From: JACJVV01 sp047602755
Lineage (GTDB): Archaea; Nanobdellota; Nanobdellia; Woesearchaeales; JACJVV01
Assembly (NCBI GenBank): GCA_047602755.1
Contig: JBLKOM010000001.1
Location: forward strand, 124,001 to 188,000
DNA length: 64,000 bases
Reading direction: 5' to 3'
Each line of letters begins with the position of its first letter. Position 1 is the first letter of the stretch. Of the stretch, positions 1 to 8,400 are shown piece by piece. The notes under the pieces are model-generated. The model was not told where the DNA came from. It ran no database searches and saw only the letters and a program-made list of their open reading frames with translations. The position numbers and the translations under genes are program-made.

Positions 1-653
1 GCTTGCAATGTTCTTAGATGTAGTGCACCATCAGCACCAGCCAACATTTTTGCTGCTTTTGCCATATTAGTTGCAGCAACAACTTCTCCTTCTGCTTTGA
101 TAATAACTGACCTTTTCTCTCTTTCAGCCTCTGCTTGTTTTCCAATAACACGTTTCATTTCTTGCGCTAGAGTAATGTCTTTTAATTCAACAGCTTCTAC
201 TTTTATACCCCATGGATCTGAAGTTTTATCTACAATTCCTTTAATTTTTTTTGCTATATCATCCCTGCTTGCAAGCAATTCATCTAATTCAACTTCACCA
301 ACAATATTTCTCATTGTTGTTTGAGCTAATTGAGATACTGCAAAATCATATTGTTCAACATTAAGAATAGCCATCTTTGAATCAATTACTTTGTAATAAA
401 TAACTGCATTTATTCCTACTGTGATATTATCTTTTGTAATACTTTCTTGATCAGGAACATCAACTACTTTTACTCTCATATCAACTCGTTGATATGTTTG
501 TAATAATGGAATAACTAACCTTAACCCTGGAGTCATTATACTTGTAAATCTTCCAAGAGTAAATCTTACTCCTCTTTCATATTCATTAATAATTCTTATA
601 CTTGCAACTATAAGTATAATAATACCAATACCTATTGAAACTAATAAACTCAT
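1..653 (-). CDS. SPFH/band 7 (slipin, stomatin-like) membrane protein, 3' end outside the window
   Basis: The gene reads leftward and is cut by the window edge; 217 codons are visible. A single N-terminal membrane segment (about residues 3-19) is followed by the sequence NEYERGVRFTLGR and then a band 7 domain. The stretch MKRVIGKQAEAEREKR followed by IIKAEGE is the signature of prokaryotic slipins. The family forms oligomeric membrane scaffolds and is often paired with a NfeD-type protein, which would lie outside the window if present. The ATG is preceded by a strong GGAGGT ribosome site, and the gene starts 11 bp after the aldolase stop, so the two are probably co-transcribed. Family certain; physiological role unknown. 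Confidence 0.9.
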   Translation of the reverse strand, partial: MSLLVSIGIGIIILIVASIRIINEYERGVRFTLGRFTSIMTPGLRLVIPLLQTYQRVDMRVKVVDVPDQESITKDNITVGINAVIYYKVIDSKMAILNVEQYDFAVSQLAQTTMRNIVGEVELDELLASRDDIAKKIKGIVDKTSDPWGIKVEAVELKDITLAQEMKRVIGKQAEAEREKRSVIIKAEGEVVAATNMAKAAKMLAGADGALHLRTLQ

Positions 654-664
654 TTTATTACCTC

Positions 665-1579
665 CTAAGCTTTACCGCTACTTCCCATTACTTTCATACG
701 ATGTTTAACATATTGTAGCAAATTTTCACGTGCAGGACCAACAATTTTCCTTATATCAAAAACATCAGGTTTTTCCTGCAATACCTGCCTAACACTACCA
801 GTCCAAATCAAACGAAGATCTGAATCAGTATTAACTTTTGAAATACCTCGCAAAACAGCTTCAGCCATTGTAGCGTCATCTACTCCAGCTGCATCATTTA
901 CTTGCCCACCATATTTATTTACACGTTCTACTGCATCTTTTGGAATACTTGAAGCACCATGTAAAACTAATGGTATCGGAATTGTTTCTCTTATTTTATC
1001 TAAAATATCAAAATTTAAATTTGATTCTCCCTTAAATTTATACGCACCATGACTAGTACCTATTGCAATAGCAAGATAATCTACTCCTGTTTTATCAACA
1101 AACTCTTTTGCTTTCTCAGGTTCAGTATAAATGATATGTTTTGATTCAACACCATCCTCTTCTCCACCAATTGTGCCAAGTTCAGCCTCAACAGTTACAC
1201 CTTTTGAATGTGCATATTCAACAACTTCTTTTGTTATTCTAATGTTTTCCTCAAAATCATGATGACTAGCATCAATCATTACACTTGTAAAACCTACATC
1301 AATTACTTTTTTTATTGTATCAAGTGATAATCCATGATCTAAATGTAAAGCAACTGGAACTTCTGAAATATTATTTATAGCATCAGCAAATTCTTTCATA
1401 ATAGGAAATCCAACATATTTAATTGCACCCTCAGTTGCTTGAATAATAATAGGACTTTTTTCTTCATTTGCAGCTTGAAGAAGAATTTGAAGAACTTCCA
1501 TATTTACAAAATTAAATGCACCAACACCATATTTACCTTCTCTCGCTTTAACTAGAATCTCTTTACCTGTAACTAACAT
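665..1579 (-). CDS. fba: Class II fructose-1,6-bisphosphate aldolase
   Basis: A zinc-dependent (class II) aldolase of 304 residues, about the usual length. It interconverts fructose 1,6-bisphosphate with dihydroxyacetone phosphate and glyceraldehyde 3-phosphate in glycolysis or gluconeogenesis. Visible family motifs are LHLDHG (catalytic Asp81 and zinc His82), EAELG (near Glu133), GTSHG (His177) and LHGASS (His207). This is the bacterial-type enzyme rather than the archaeal class I or bifunctional aldolase, which suggests acquisition by transfer, as known in several DPANN lineages. GGGGTGAT precedes the ATG. An inverted repeat overlaps the TATA box upstream. It heads an operon with the slipin gene. 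Confidence 0.95.
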   Translation of the reverse strand: MLVTGKEILVKAREGKYGVGAFNFVNMEVLQILLQAANEEKSPIIIQATEGAIKYVGFPIMKEFADAINNISEVPVALHLDHGLSLDTIKKVIDVGFTSVMIDASHHDFEENIRITKEVVEYAHSKGVTVEAELGTIGGEEDGVESKHIIYTEPEKAKEFVDKTGVDYLAIAIGTSHGAYKFKGESNLNFDILDKIRETIPIPLVLHGASSIPKDAVERVNKYGGQVNDAAGVDDATMAEAVLRGISKVNTDSDLRLIWTGSVRQVLQEKPDVFDIRKIVGPARENLLQYVKHRMKVMGSSGKA

Positions 1580-1610
1580 TAAATCACCCCTAATATAATA
1601 TTTGAAGTAT

Positions 1611-1627
1611 AAGTATTTATAATACTT
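1611..1627 (-). promoter_or_regulatory. Promoter of fba with an inverted repeat over the TATA box
   Basis: AAGTAT-TTATA-ATACTT is a perfect inverted repeat whose centre forms the TATA element for the leftward aldolase gene, 32-48 bp ahead of its ATG. A repressor bound here would block TBP. No regulator is identified; the half-site resembles sequence beside the TrmB-like gene near 9163-9185. Confidence 0.5.
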
Positions 1628-1710
1628 GCGTTTAAAAAAAAGAAAAAATTAACTTCTAAATAGTAGTAAAAATAGAAAAATTTATATAGTCAAACATTAT
1701 AGATAAGAAT

Positions 1711-1857
1711 ATGTACAACACATTAAAAGCAAAAAAATGTCCAAGATGTAATTACAAAGATATTGGAGAATCAGCATTTTGTGAGAAATGCTTATGTAAT
1801 CTAATACAAAACAAATCACAAGAAATAAATTTTAATTGGACATCAAATAAACTATAA
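1711..1857 (+). CDS. Mini zinc-ribbon protein, copy 1 (48 aa)
   Basis: A 48-residue protein with Cys10-Pro-Arg-Cys13 and Cys24-Glu-Lys-Cys27, giving the arrangement C-x2-C-x10-C-x2-C of a zinc ribbon. Three more small genes in the next 8.5 kb share exactly this spacing (1924, 7703, 10011), so they are a paralogous set. It stands alone, behind an AT-rich leader containing TTTATATAG. The function is unknown. Such ribbons can bind nucleic acid or act as protein adaptors, but nothing here decides which. The conserved spacing across copies supports real coding despite the length. Confidence 0.75.
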   Translation: MYNTLKAKKCPRCNYKDIGESAFCEKCLCNLIQNKSQEINFNWTSNKL

Positions 1858-1923
1858 AAGAATAATATAAAAAATAATCATTTCAATAGGTTTAAATATA
1901 TTTCTTGATTCTTAAAAGTATAT

Positions 1924-2076
1924 ATGTTATCAACACAAATAAACCGGAAATGCTCTAAATGCAACCATTATAATATTCATGAAAATTTATACTGTGATAA
2001 TTGTATGGCATCACTAATTAAAAATAAATGCCAAGATCCTACTGCTTATTGGGTAATGCATAATCTAATAAGATAA
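1924..2076 (+). CDS. Mini zinc-ribbon protein, copy 2 (50 aa)
   Basis: A 50-residue protein with Cys10-Ser-Lys-Cys13 and Cys24-Asp-Asn-Cys27, the same C-x2-C-x10-C-x2-C layout as copy 1, with a hydrophobic 'SLI' just after the last cysteine as in the other copies. A TATA-like TTAAATATATTT lies about 30 bp ahead of the ATG, so the message is probably leaderless. The residues outside the ribbon differ strongly from copy 1, so the duplication is not recent. Function unknown. Confidence 0.72.
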   Translation: MLSTQINRKCSKCNHYNIHENLYCDNCMASLIKNKCQDPTAYWVMHNLIR

Positions 2077-2187
2077 TTACAAAATCAATTCTCAAATAAA
2101 TTAGTTACTCATAAGTAGTAAAAATATCATGAAATATATAAACTCCCATATAAAATATGTATAAATTATACATATATTGGGGGAAAT

Positions 2188-2346
2188 ATGAATAGCACTA
2201 CAACTAAATCATATACTATAATAAAAAAAGTAGCTAAACATGGAAATCAAGCTATCGTAGTTATACCTAGAATTCTTGAAAGTGAATTAAAACCTGGAAC
2301 AATTGTAAATATAAAAATAGATGTAATCAAGGAGGCAATAAAATGA
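2188..2346 (+). CDS. AbrB/SpoVT-type swapped-hairpin protein (52 aa)
   Basis: A 52-residue protein with the pattern KVAKHGNQAIVVIPRI followed by ELKPGTIVNIKI, typical of AbrB-like swapped-hairpin DNA-binding domains. These usually act as dimeric transcription regulators or as antitoxins. The ATG follows a GGGGGAAAT ribosome site. Its stop overlaps the start of the protein kinase gene (ATGA), and a GGAGG for the kinase lies inside its last codons, so the two are translationally coupled. The partner is therefore a membrane kinase and not a recognisable toxin. Whether it regulates its own operon is inference. Confidence 0.8.
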   Translation: MNSTTTKSYTIIKKVAKHGNQAIVVIPRILESELKPGTIVNIKIDVIKEAIK

Positions 2347-4367
2347 ATACTGAAAGCGAAACAAAAATACTCCTTGAGACAATTACTGACATTTTGCATG
2401 GAACTGGCAAATACCAAGACACAACATATTTAGATGAAGGTGGAAGTAAAAAAGCTTTTTTAACACATTGGGGACCTGCAAAACAAAAAAAAGTTGCTAA
2501 AATTGAAAGACTTAACATAACAAATCCACGAGCAATACGTTACATATATAGTGGTCATTCTACAAAAAATGAAATAAATGTTCTTGCAAGTATTGAAAAC
2601 CCAGACAAACACCATCTTGTAAGATTACATGATTATTATGAATTAGAAGATGGTACAATGATAATTATAGAAGACCATTTTCCCTCTAAAAATCTTGAAA
2701 GACTTGTAAAAGAACAAGGACCACTAACTACCAAAGATTTTACAACAGTATTTAGCCAAGTAATAGATGCACATAGATATTTAGTAGCAGAAAGAAATAT
2801 TTTACACCGTGATGGAAAAGCAGGAAATATTTTAGTAAATCAAGATAATGGACTTGAAGTACGACTAACAGATTTTGCAAATGCATCACTTATAGATAAT
2901 ATAGAAGATAAAATGTTTGCAACTGCTGGAAGCAAAAGTTACACTGATCCTTTAAGTCAAGGAACATTTACAGGAAAACCATCCAAATTCACAGAACAAT
3001 CAGAAATGTATACTATTGGAATTAACATGCTTTATGCATTAACAGGAAAATTACCTTTTGAATATGACCCTGATGCAAAAACAGGTATTGCAAATAGAAC
3101 AGAAAAATTAATACTTAATCCAGATGGAACAGCTAACAGAGACTTACACAACCAAGAATTAGAAGCAATATTATCAACCCTTCCAAATGGATCAAAAAAA
3201 TATGCAAACATAATTAGAAAACTAGTAACACTTGATGAATCTCAAAGATATAAATCTATAAATCAACTTCACAAAGATTTCAAAAAAGCATCAAAACGTA
3301 AAATATTAGGAATGACAACAGATGCAATTAAATATGGGCTAATTGGAACCTCAATAATAGCAGCATTATTTGCAGGACTAGATTATCAATCTAGAATAAA
3401 AAAAGAGCACTTGCAAGAAATAGAAGAAAGAATTAGATTACGACCACAATGGCAAGCAAGAACACAAACTATTGAAAACCAATTCTTTGAATTAGATATA
3501 CAATATATTAATGTAAAAAACTCAGATTGGGATAGTTTAGGAGCTCATTATCCAAGAGATAATCATTTGCGTGTTAATAGTACAAATGACAATGAAGAAT
3601 TAAGTTTCTATATCATTGCTAAAGAAAGAATAAAAATAGGAAGTCAATTTCAAGCAAATCCAAACCTTGGATTAAGAATATACATTCCAGGTCATAAACC
3701 TTTAGAAAGAATAATCCATACAACAAGCCCAGAATGCAGTGGGTTTGATGAAGTTGCTCCTGGAATTTACATACCTAATTTCAAAATTCCAGAAAATATT
3801 AATCCTGGAACATACAAATTAATAATGGAATTATATGCTTTATCAGAAGACCAACAAATAACTGGGTATACTAATGGAGAATTAAAATTACCAGAAACTG
3901 GTACAGTTATAGAAAGGCGAAGCATACCAATTGTAATCGGTGAACCAGAACTTGAAACAATAGTAGATAGACTGCAATTTGGTTATTTCACATATCAAAT
4001 AAACATGCAACCACCAGAAACTTATATGACGTTCAATAGAAGTAAAATGGAAACAAAATTAAGAAATGCAGAAGATCTTACATTAAAATATTCTGTTCCT
4101 GAGATAGGTTTTAGTTCAGTAAAAAAATATAATAGTTACATAAACATAGGAGATTTACCAAGACCTACAGATAATAATACAAATACTTTACAAATAGTAG
4201 TATATCATGATGGAGAACCTATTTCAGAAGACTTTTTTCCAATAACAAGAGGCATTCCCGAAAACTACAATCAAAATTCATGGCAACTTGCACTTTACAC
4301 AGACGAATGGATAAAAGTATTAACAAATTATACAAAATCAGTCAATCATGAGCAAACCAGACAATGA
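2343..4367 (+). CDS. Membrane-anchored eukaryotic-like Ser/Thr protein kinase
   Basis: A 674-residue protein. Residues about 25-315 form a Hanks-type kinase domain: Lys53 in VAKIE, a helix-C Glu near 77, the catalytic loop HRDGKAGN (His155-Arg-Asp157, Lys159, Asn162) and the metal-binding Asp177 in DFA (DFG altered to DFA). The glycine loop is degenerate (DEGGSKKAF). One membrane segment lies at about 329-347, followed by about 325 residues of predicted external beta-rich sequence with no recognised domain. This is the layout of bacterial PASTA-type receptor kinases but with a different sensor. It is coupled to the AbrB gene before it and converges with the PhoU-like gene, overlapping it by 30 bp. 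Confidence 0.88.
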   Translation: MNTESETKILLETITDILHGTGKYQDTTYLDEGGSKKAFLTHWGPAKQKKVAKIERLNITNPRAIRYIYSGHSTKNEINVLASIENPDKHHLVRLHDYYELEDGTMIIIEDHFPSKNLERLVKEQGPLTTKDFTTVFSQVIDAHRYLVAERNILHRDGKAGNILVNQDNGLEVRLTDFANASLIDNIEDKMFATAGSKSYTDPLSQGTFTGKPSKFTEQSEMYTIGINMLYALTGKLPFEYDPDAKTGIANRTEKLILNPDGTANRDLHNQELEAILSTLPNGSKKYANIIRKLVTLDESQRYKSINQLHKDFKKASKRKILGMTTDAIKYGLIGTSIIAALFAGLDYQSRIKKEHLQEIEERIRLRPQWQARTQTIENQFFELDIQYINVKNSDWDSLGAHYPRDNHLRVNSTNDNEELSFYIIAKERIKIGSQFQANPNLGLRIYIPGHKPLERIIHTTSPECSGFDEVAPGIYIPNFKIPENINPGTYKLIMELYALSEDQQITGYTNGELKLPETGTVIERRSIPIVIGEPELETIVDRLQFGYFTYQINMQPPETYMTFNRSKMETKLRNAEDLTLKYSVPEIGFSSVKKYNSYINIGDLPRPTDNNTNTLQIVVYHDGEPISEDFFPITRGIPENYNQNSWQLALYTDEWIKVLTNYTKSVNHEQTRQ

Positions 4368-5255
4368 ACTATTTGTTTGATAAAATTCTCTCGCAGCCAT
4401 GAGTAAATAAAAAACAATCACGCCTTCTTTACCTTTTGATTTCTCAAGAATTTTATAACCTAGCTCTCTTATTAATTTTTTCTCAGCATGATGGACTTTA
4501 GAAAGAGCAGACATATCTTTTTCAAGAAAAGCTTTCTTAATATTCTCATACAAACTTGATATACCATTTAACAATTCAAATATATTAGAAGATAATTTAA
4601 TATCCTTACATATATGACAAGAGTGCCACAATTTTCTTTGCGCATGGTTGAGTGAAACAAGCATTCCCCATAAAAATTCTGAATTCTCAATTTTATTTTT
4701 TTGTTTAGCAATCGAACGTCTACAAAAATTATCATACTTTTGAATTCGTTCTTCAATCATATTGCATTCATTTAAATAAATAGAATAATTAGATGAAGTA
4801 GTAAATATTTTATCAACAACTAAAAAAAGCTCAGTAATGTTATAAAAAATTTTATTCAAAATATTATCAAATTGATCAGCAGCAGGTTCTGTTATATTCT
4901 CTATTATACAACATCCATCCTTTTTTTCTGTAACATCAAAACCAATAATATAATCTTTTAAAGTAGAAAGAATATGGTTATATTGGATTTCATTATCATA
5001 TTCAATTATTATTTTATCATAACCGCGTCTATACGTATTTACAATCAAAGTTCTAATTGAACTCTCAATATTTCCAACCAATTTCAAAGAAATTGACATT
5101 TTAATATTAATATAATTAGAAGAAATTAACAGGCCTTCTGAGGTTTCGCTGATATCAACCTCACTTCCCTTATCAAGATTCAAAGCTTTTATCCATTTTG
5201 CTGGAAGACTAACCATCATAGTTGATGCCCCTTGTTTTACTAATTTTCGCTTCAT
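4338..5255 (-). CDS. PhoU-family regulator with N-terminal AbrB domain
   Basis: A 305-residue protein. Residues 1-50 form an AbrB/SpoVT-type domain (KRKLVKQGASTMMVSLPAKW, then LDKGSEVDI). The rest is helical and matches the archaeal 'AbrB plus PhoU' layout. PhoU proteins link phosphate status to transporters or kinases; the archaeal fusions are thought to be DNA-binding phosphate-responsive regulators. No pst transporter genes are visible nearby; the neighbours are a kinase and phosphotransfer genes instead. Its 3' end overlaps the kinase gene on the other strand by 30 bp. It is divergent from the swivel-domain gene at 5371 across an intergenic inverted repeat. Confidence 0.8.
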   Translation of the reverse strand: MKRKLVKQGASTMMVSLPAKWIKALNLDKGSEVDISETSEGLLISSNYINIKMSISLKLVGNIESSIRTLIVNTYRRGYDKIIIEYDNEIQYNHILSTLKDYIIGFDVTEKKDGCCIIENITEPAADQFDNILNKIFYNITELFLVVDKIFTTSSNYSIYLNECNMIEERIQKYDNFCRRSIAKQKNKIENSEFLWGMLVSLNHAQRKLWHSCHICKDIKLSSNIFELLNGISSLYENIKKAFLEKDMSALSKVHHAEKKLIRELGYKILEKSKGKEGVIVFYLLMAAREFYQTNSSLSGLLMID

Positions 5256-5320
5256 ACATATTACAAGTATTATTGAATATATAAATATTTCTAATTAATT
5301 TAAATATTTATACTAATATA

Positions 5321-5342
5321 TATACTTTAAACATAAAGTATA
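5321..5342. promoter_or_regulatory. Inverted repeat between divergent PhoU-like and swivel-protein genes
   Basis: TATACTTT and AAAGTATA are perfect inverted arms separated by six bases, 29 bp before the GTG of the phosphohistidine protein gene and 66 bp before the PhoU-like gene. The position fits an operator or a promoter element of the rightward gene. The binding protein is not known; the adjacent AbrB-PhoU protein is an obvious candidate. Confidence 0.45.
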
Positions 5343-5370
5343 AATCTTAATCTGTCTTAACTACTAATAG

Positions 5371-6918
5371 GTGATAACTATTACTGATCCTAAAATAAAA
5401 CAGCTGATTTCAAAAGCTAAAAAAATAGAATGGGAATGTTATGGAAAAAGGAATTCAATATTTCTTTTAAAATATATATTCTATTCAAAAACCAAAGAAA
5501 GCTATCAAAAAGTTTTTGGAATAAAAAATAGTGCAGTACAATATAGAACATATAATAGAAACATTTACTATAGCAAACATGAAAACATAAGAATAATTTC
5601 TGAAATAAATAAAAACCTCAAAAAAGATCAAAATTATTTAATGAAACTTGCAAAAGCAAGTGAAAATTATTGTGAGGAAATTGACAATCTAACAAAAAAA
5701 TTAATTCATGTTAATTACAATTCATATAATCATAAGAATTTAGCAAAAGAATTCAAAAAAATAATTAAAGAGATGAAATATTGCTCTTCAGTAGTACTTA
5801 TAATAGTCCCACTTGAACCTTTCCTAGAAAAAGAATTAAAAAAAAGATTAAACAAAATTCTGAGGGAAAAAGATAAATTATCTGAGTTAGAATATTATGT
5901 AAACCTTTTCAAATTTCCATCAAGAATTAATCATAATATAATAGAAAGAAAAAAAATACTACAAATTGGTAGAAGAATACAAAAAAATATTTTCTTAAAG
6001 ATATTATTCAAAAAAGATACAGATACTATAGTAAAGTATCTTCCAAAAAGAATACTTAATGAAATAAAATCTTATCTTCAAGATAATTCATGGATTCTAA
6101 CACGTCAAGGATTTCTTACAAAAGAAATGACTATGAAAGATGCAATCTTAAGAATTAAAAATACAATAAAAAAAGATTGCAAAGAAGAAATAATTAATCT
6201 TGACAAGAATAATAAAGAACACTATCAAAAAATATTACAAGAAATAAAATACCTAAATCTCAAAACAGAGGATAAAATATTCATAGAATCATTGATGGAA
6301 TGGATATACATCAGAACATTAAGAACAGATGTAATATATCGCTCTTTTGCAAGATTAAAACCAATGCTTAATAACATTGCATCACGCTTTCAAATATCAT
6401 TATTAGACATTCTACACATGTCGCCTGAAGAAATTATTGATGCCCTTAATACACTCCCAGATAATAATGTCCTTGAAAGCAGAAAAAATGCCAATGAACT
6501 ATTATCTTTAGATAATGAATGTTATGTACTAGATCAAAAAGAATTAGAACAATATTATGAGGAATTTAAAAACGAAAATGACTACACAAAAATAAATGAA
6601 CTTAAAGGAAAAATAGGAAATAAAGGATACGCAAAAGGTAAAGCAAAAGTAATAACACATGATATTGATATAGATAAAGTAGAAGAAAATGATATTCTTA
6701 TTGCATTTATGACAAATCCTAGCCATGTTCCTGCAATGGAACGTGCATCAGGATTCGTTACAAACGAAGGTGGAATTCTATCACACGCAGCAATTCTTGC
6801 AAGAGAAATGCAAAAACCTTGCATAATTGGAACAGAGATTGCTACTGAAGTATTCAAAGATGGTGACATGATAGAAGTTGACGCAGATAATGGAATAGTT
6901 AGAAAACTGGAGGAATAA
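5371..6918 (+). CDS. PEP-utilising (phosphohistidine swivel) domain protein, copy A
   Basis: A 515-residue protein. The last 95 residues form the phosphohistidine swivel domain of PEP synthase, PPDK and rifampin phosphotransferase: NPSHVPAMERASGFVTNEGG, then LSHAAILARE with the phospho-carrier His472, then KPCIIGT. Residues 1-410 are lysine-rich and helical, with no ATP-binding domain and no PEP-binding TIM barrel. A helical 'RTLRTDVIYRSFARL' stretch (about 310-325) recalls the middle region of PEP-synthase-like proteins. The carrier must therefore be charged by another protein; a free ATP-binding domain is encoded at 12996. It starts with GTG and is followed 3 bp later by a HAD phosphatase, an arrangement repeated at 10814-12957. 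Confidence 0.85.
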   Translation: MITITDPKIKQLISKAKKIEWECYGKRNSIFLLKYIFYSKTKESYQKVFGIKNSAVQYRTYNRNIYYSKHENIRIISEINKNLKKDQNYLMKLAKASENYCEEIDNLTKKLIHVNYNSYNHKNLAKEFKKIIKEMKYCSSVVLIIVPLEPFLEKELKKRLNKILREKDKLSELEYYVNLFKFPSRINHNIIERKKILQIGRRIQKNIFLKILFKKDTDTIVKYLPKRILNEIKSYLQDNSWILTRQGFLTKEMTMKDAILRIKNTIKKDCKEEIINLDKNNKEHYQKILQEIKYLNLKTEDKIFIESLMEWIYIRTLRTDVIYRSFARLKPMLNNIASRFQISLLDILHMSPEEIIDALNTLPDNNVLESRKNANELLSLDNECYVLDQKELEQYYEEFKNENDYTKINELKGKIGNKGYAKGKAKVITHDIDIDKVEENDILIAFMTNPSHVPAMERASGFVTNEGGILSHAAILAREMQKPCIIGTEIATEVFKDGDMIEVDADNGIVRKLEE

Positions 6919-6921
6919 AAA

Positions 6922-7701
6922 ATGAATTATAAAATGTTAATTACAGATGTTTTTGGAACAACAACTCCAATGACAGAAACAAAAAAAGTAGGAGATTATG
7001 CAAGTAGCCCAAAAGCACTTGCAGAAATTCAAAAAAAACTAAAATATGCAACACAAGAAGAAGTTATTCAAGCAATGGAGAATGGGATTGCAGCAAAAGA
7101 TAGTCCACAAGGAAAAGATCATCCTGACTTCAGACAATATCTAAGAATATGGGACATAGCAGCAGAACTTGGCTATGGTACAAATGATTTAACTATGGAA
7201 ACATTCTCTGACGTTGAGAGTGCACTTGAAGGTTTGGTTAATTCAAATGTTGAAGTAAGAATTTTTTCAAGTGGATCATCTAAAGCAACAGAAGCAGCAA
7301 TGAAAGGCAAAGGACTTGATAATTTAATCAAAGCATATCATTCATCTTCTGATAAAGGAATTGGAAGTAAAAATTCTAAAGAAGCATATTTAGCAATTGC
7401 AAAAATAGCAGGAATTAATCCTTCAGAAATAGCATACATCAATGACCTTGACCCAGAGTCAGAAGCAGCAATAGAAGCAGGAATAGGAACTGTATTTCAA
7501 ATAAATAGAGAGGGAGAACGATGTGTAAAAAATGGAATTCACTACATCAATGATTACAACCAAGTTTTAGAATATCTTAGAAGAAGTGCAACATTTCAAA
7601 CAAATGAAGAAACATCAGCAACACATCAATCAAGCACCGATGAAACAAACCTAGGTTTAGAGACTGCAGAAGCAGCAGAAACTGCATCAGCTGAGGAATA
7701 A
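6922..7701 (+). CDS. HAD-superfamily phosphatase resembling enolase-phosphatase E1 (MtnC)
   Basis: A 259-residue HAD hydrolase. Motif I is ITDVFGTTTP (nucleophile Asp9), motif II FSSGSS (about 115-120), a Lys near 150 and motif IV INDLDPE (Asp175). The GTTTP and SSGS motifs are those of MtnC, which acts in methionine salvage, but the second acidic residue of motif I is replaced by Phe11. The last 40 residues are a Glu/Thr/Ala-rich tail of low complexity. It lies 3 bp after the swivel-domain protein with GGAGG before its ATG, so it is in the same operon. No other methionine-salvage gene is visible, so a role with the phospho-carrier is more likely than salvage; the substrate is unknown. Confidence 0.8.
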   Translation: MNYKMLITDVFGTTTPMTETKKVGDYASSPKALAEIQKKLKYATQEEVIQAMENGIAAKDSPQGKDHPDFRQYLRIWDIAAELGYGTNDLTMETFSDVESALEGLVNSNVEVRIFSSGSSKATEAAMKGKGLDNLIKAYHSSSDKGIGSKNSKEAYLAIAKIAGINPSEIAYINDLDPESEAAIEAGIGTVFQINREGERCVKNGIHYINDYNQVLEYLRRSATFQTNEETSATHQSSTDETNLGLETAEAAETASAEE

Positions 7702-7702
7702 T

Positions 7703-7837
7703 ATGAATAAAAAAATATGTCCAAGATGCAAAAGAAAACATATTGCAGAAAACTTATTTTGTGAATATTGCTTATGTTCAGTAATTTCATTAAACATACA
7801 AGAAACATTTATGCGATATGACCATGTAGCAAAATAA
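7703..7837 (+). CDS. Mini zinc-ribbon protein, copy 3 (44 aa)
   Basis: A 44-residue protein with Cys6-Pro-Arg-Cys9 and Cys20-Glu-Tyr-Cys23 in the same C-x2-C-x10-C-x2-C spacing as the genes at 1711, 1924 and 10011. Its ATG follows the HAD gene's stop directly and its ribosome site GAGG lies within the end of that gene. It is closest to copy 1: both have CPRC and 'ENLFCEYCLC' or 'ESAFCEKCLC'. It is therefore embedded in the phosphotransfer operon. Function unknown. Confidence 0.75.
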   Translation: MNKKICPRCKRKHIAENLFCEYCLCSVISLNIQETFMRYDHVAK

Positions 7838-7857
7838 GAAATCATCACAATAAAGCT

Positions 7858-8397
7858 ATGAACAAAAAATTAAGCAGAAGAATAAGAAAACATATTATTC
7901 TATTTCTTTTTATTATTCTTATAATTATTTTATGGAGATATATTTACACAGGAATAATAGTAGTTGCATTAATATTATTAGGTGGAATTGCAAAAATATA
8001 CAAACAAATAACACAAATATCAATAGGCTTTGAACTTATAACACCAATAACAATACTATTTGCATATACATTTGGAATAATGTTTGCAGTAATATCAGCA
8101 GTAATTATGCTAGTTATCGGAGAAATAATATCAAGCAAAGTAAATTTTCCAGCAGCAGTTGTGCAAACAATTATTTACATAATAATATCAATGCTTGCAC
8201 ATGCTTTCAACAGTACTGATTTTATAATTCTTGCAATAATTCTTTTAGTAATAAGAAATATTCTTTTGTTTATACTAGGAATATTATTACTTGGAACAGA
8301 CTATATACAAATAACAATATTATGTATAGGATCAATTTTTTTCAACACATTACTAATTACATGGTTAGGAGAGTTTTTTGTAAATATTCTTGGATAA
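7858..8397 (+). CDS. Small polytopic membrane protein, paralogue A
   Basis: A 179-residue, very hydrophobic protein with a basic N-terminus and about five or six membrane segments. It is paralogous to the protein at 10163: both carry GG/GS-x-x-KIYK followed by ISIGFELITPITIL and then a short FGI. Both follow directly after a mini zinc-ribbon gene, so 'ribbon plus membrane protein' is a repeated unit. The size and topology resemble substrate-binding subunits of ECF transporters or MreD, but no diagnostic motif was found, so no function is assigned. Confidence 0.8.
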   Translation: MNKKLSRRIRKHIILFLFIILIIILWRYIYTGIIVVALILLGGIAKIYKQITQISIGFELITPITILFAYTFGIMFAVISAVIMLVIGEIISSKVNFPAAVVQTIIYIIISMLAHAFNSTDFIILAIILLVIRNILLFILGILLLGTDYIQITILCIGSIFFNTLLITWLGEFFVNILG

Positions 8398-8400
8398 CAT

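Noticed and set aside
5371..6918. Truncated or decayed PEP synthase pseudogene
   Set aside because: The frame is intact for 515 codons, the swivel motif is complete, and a paralogue with the same boundaries exists at 10814.
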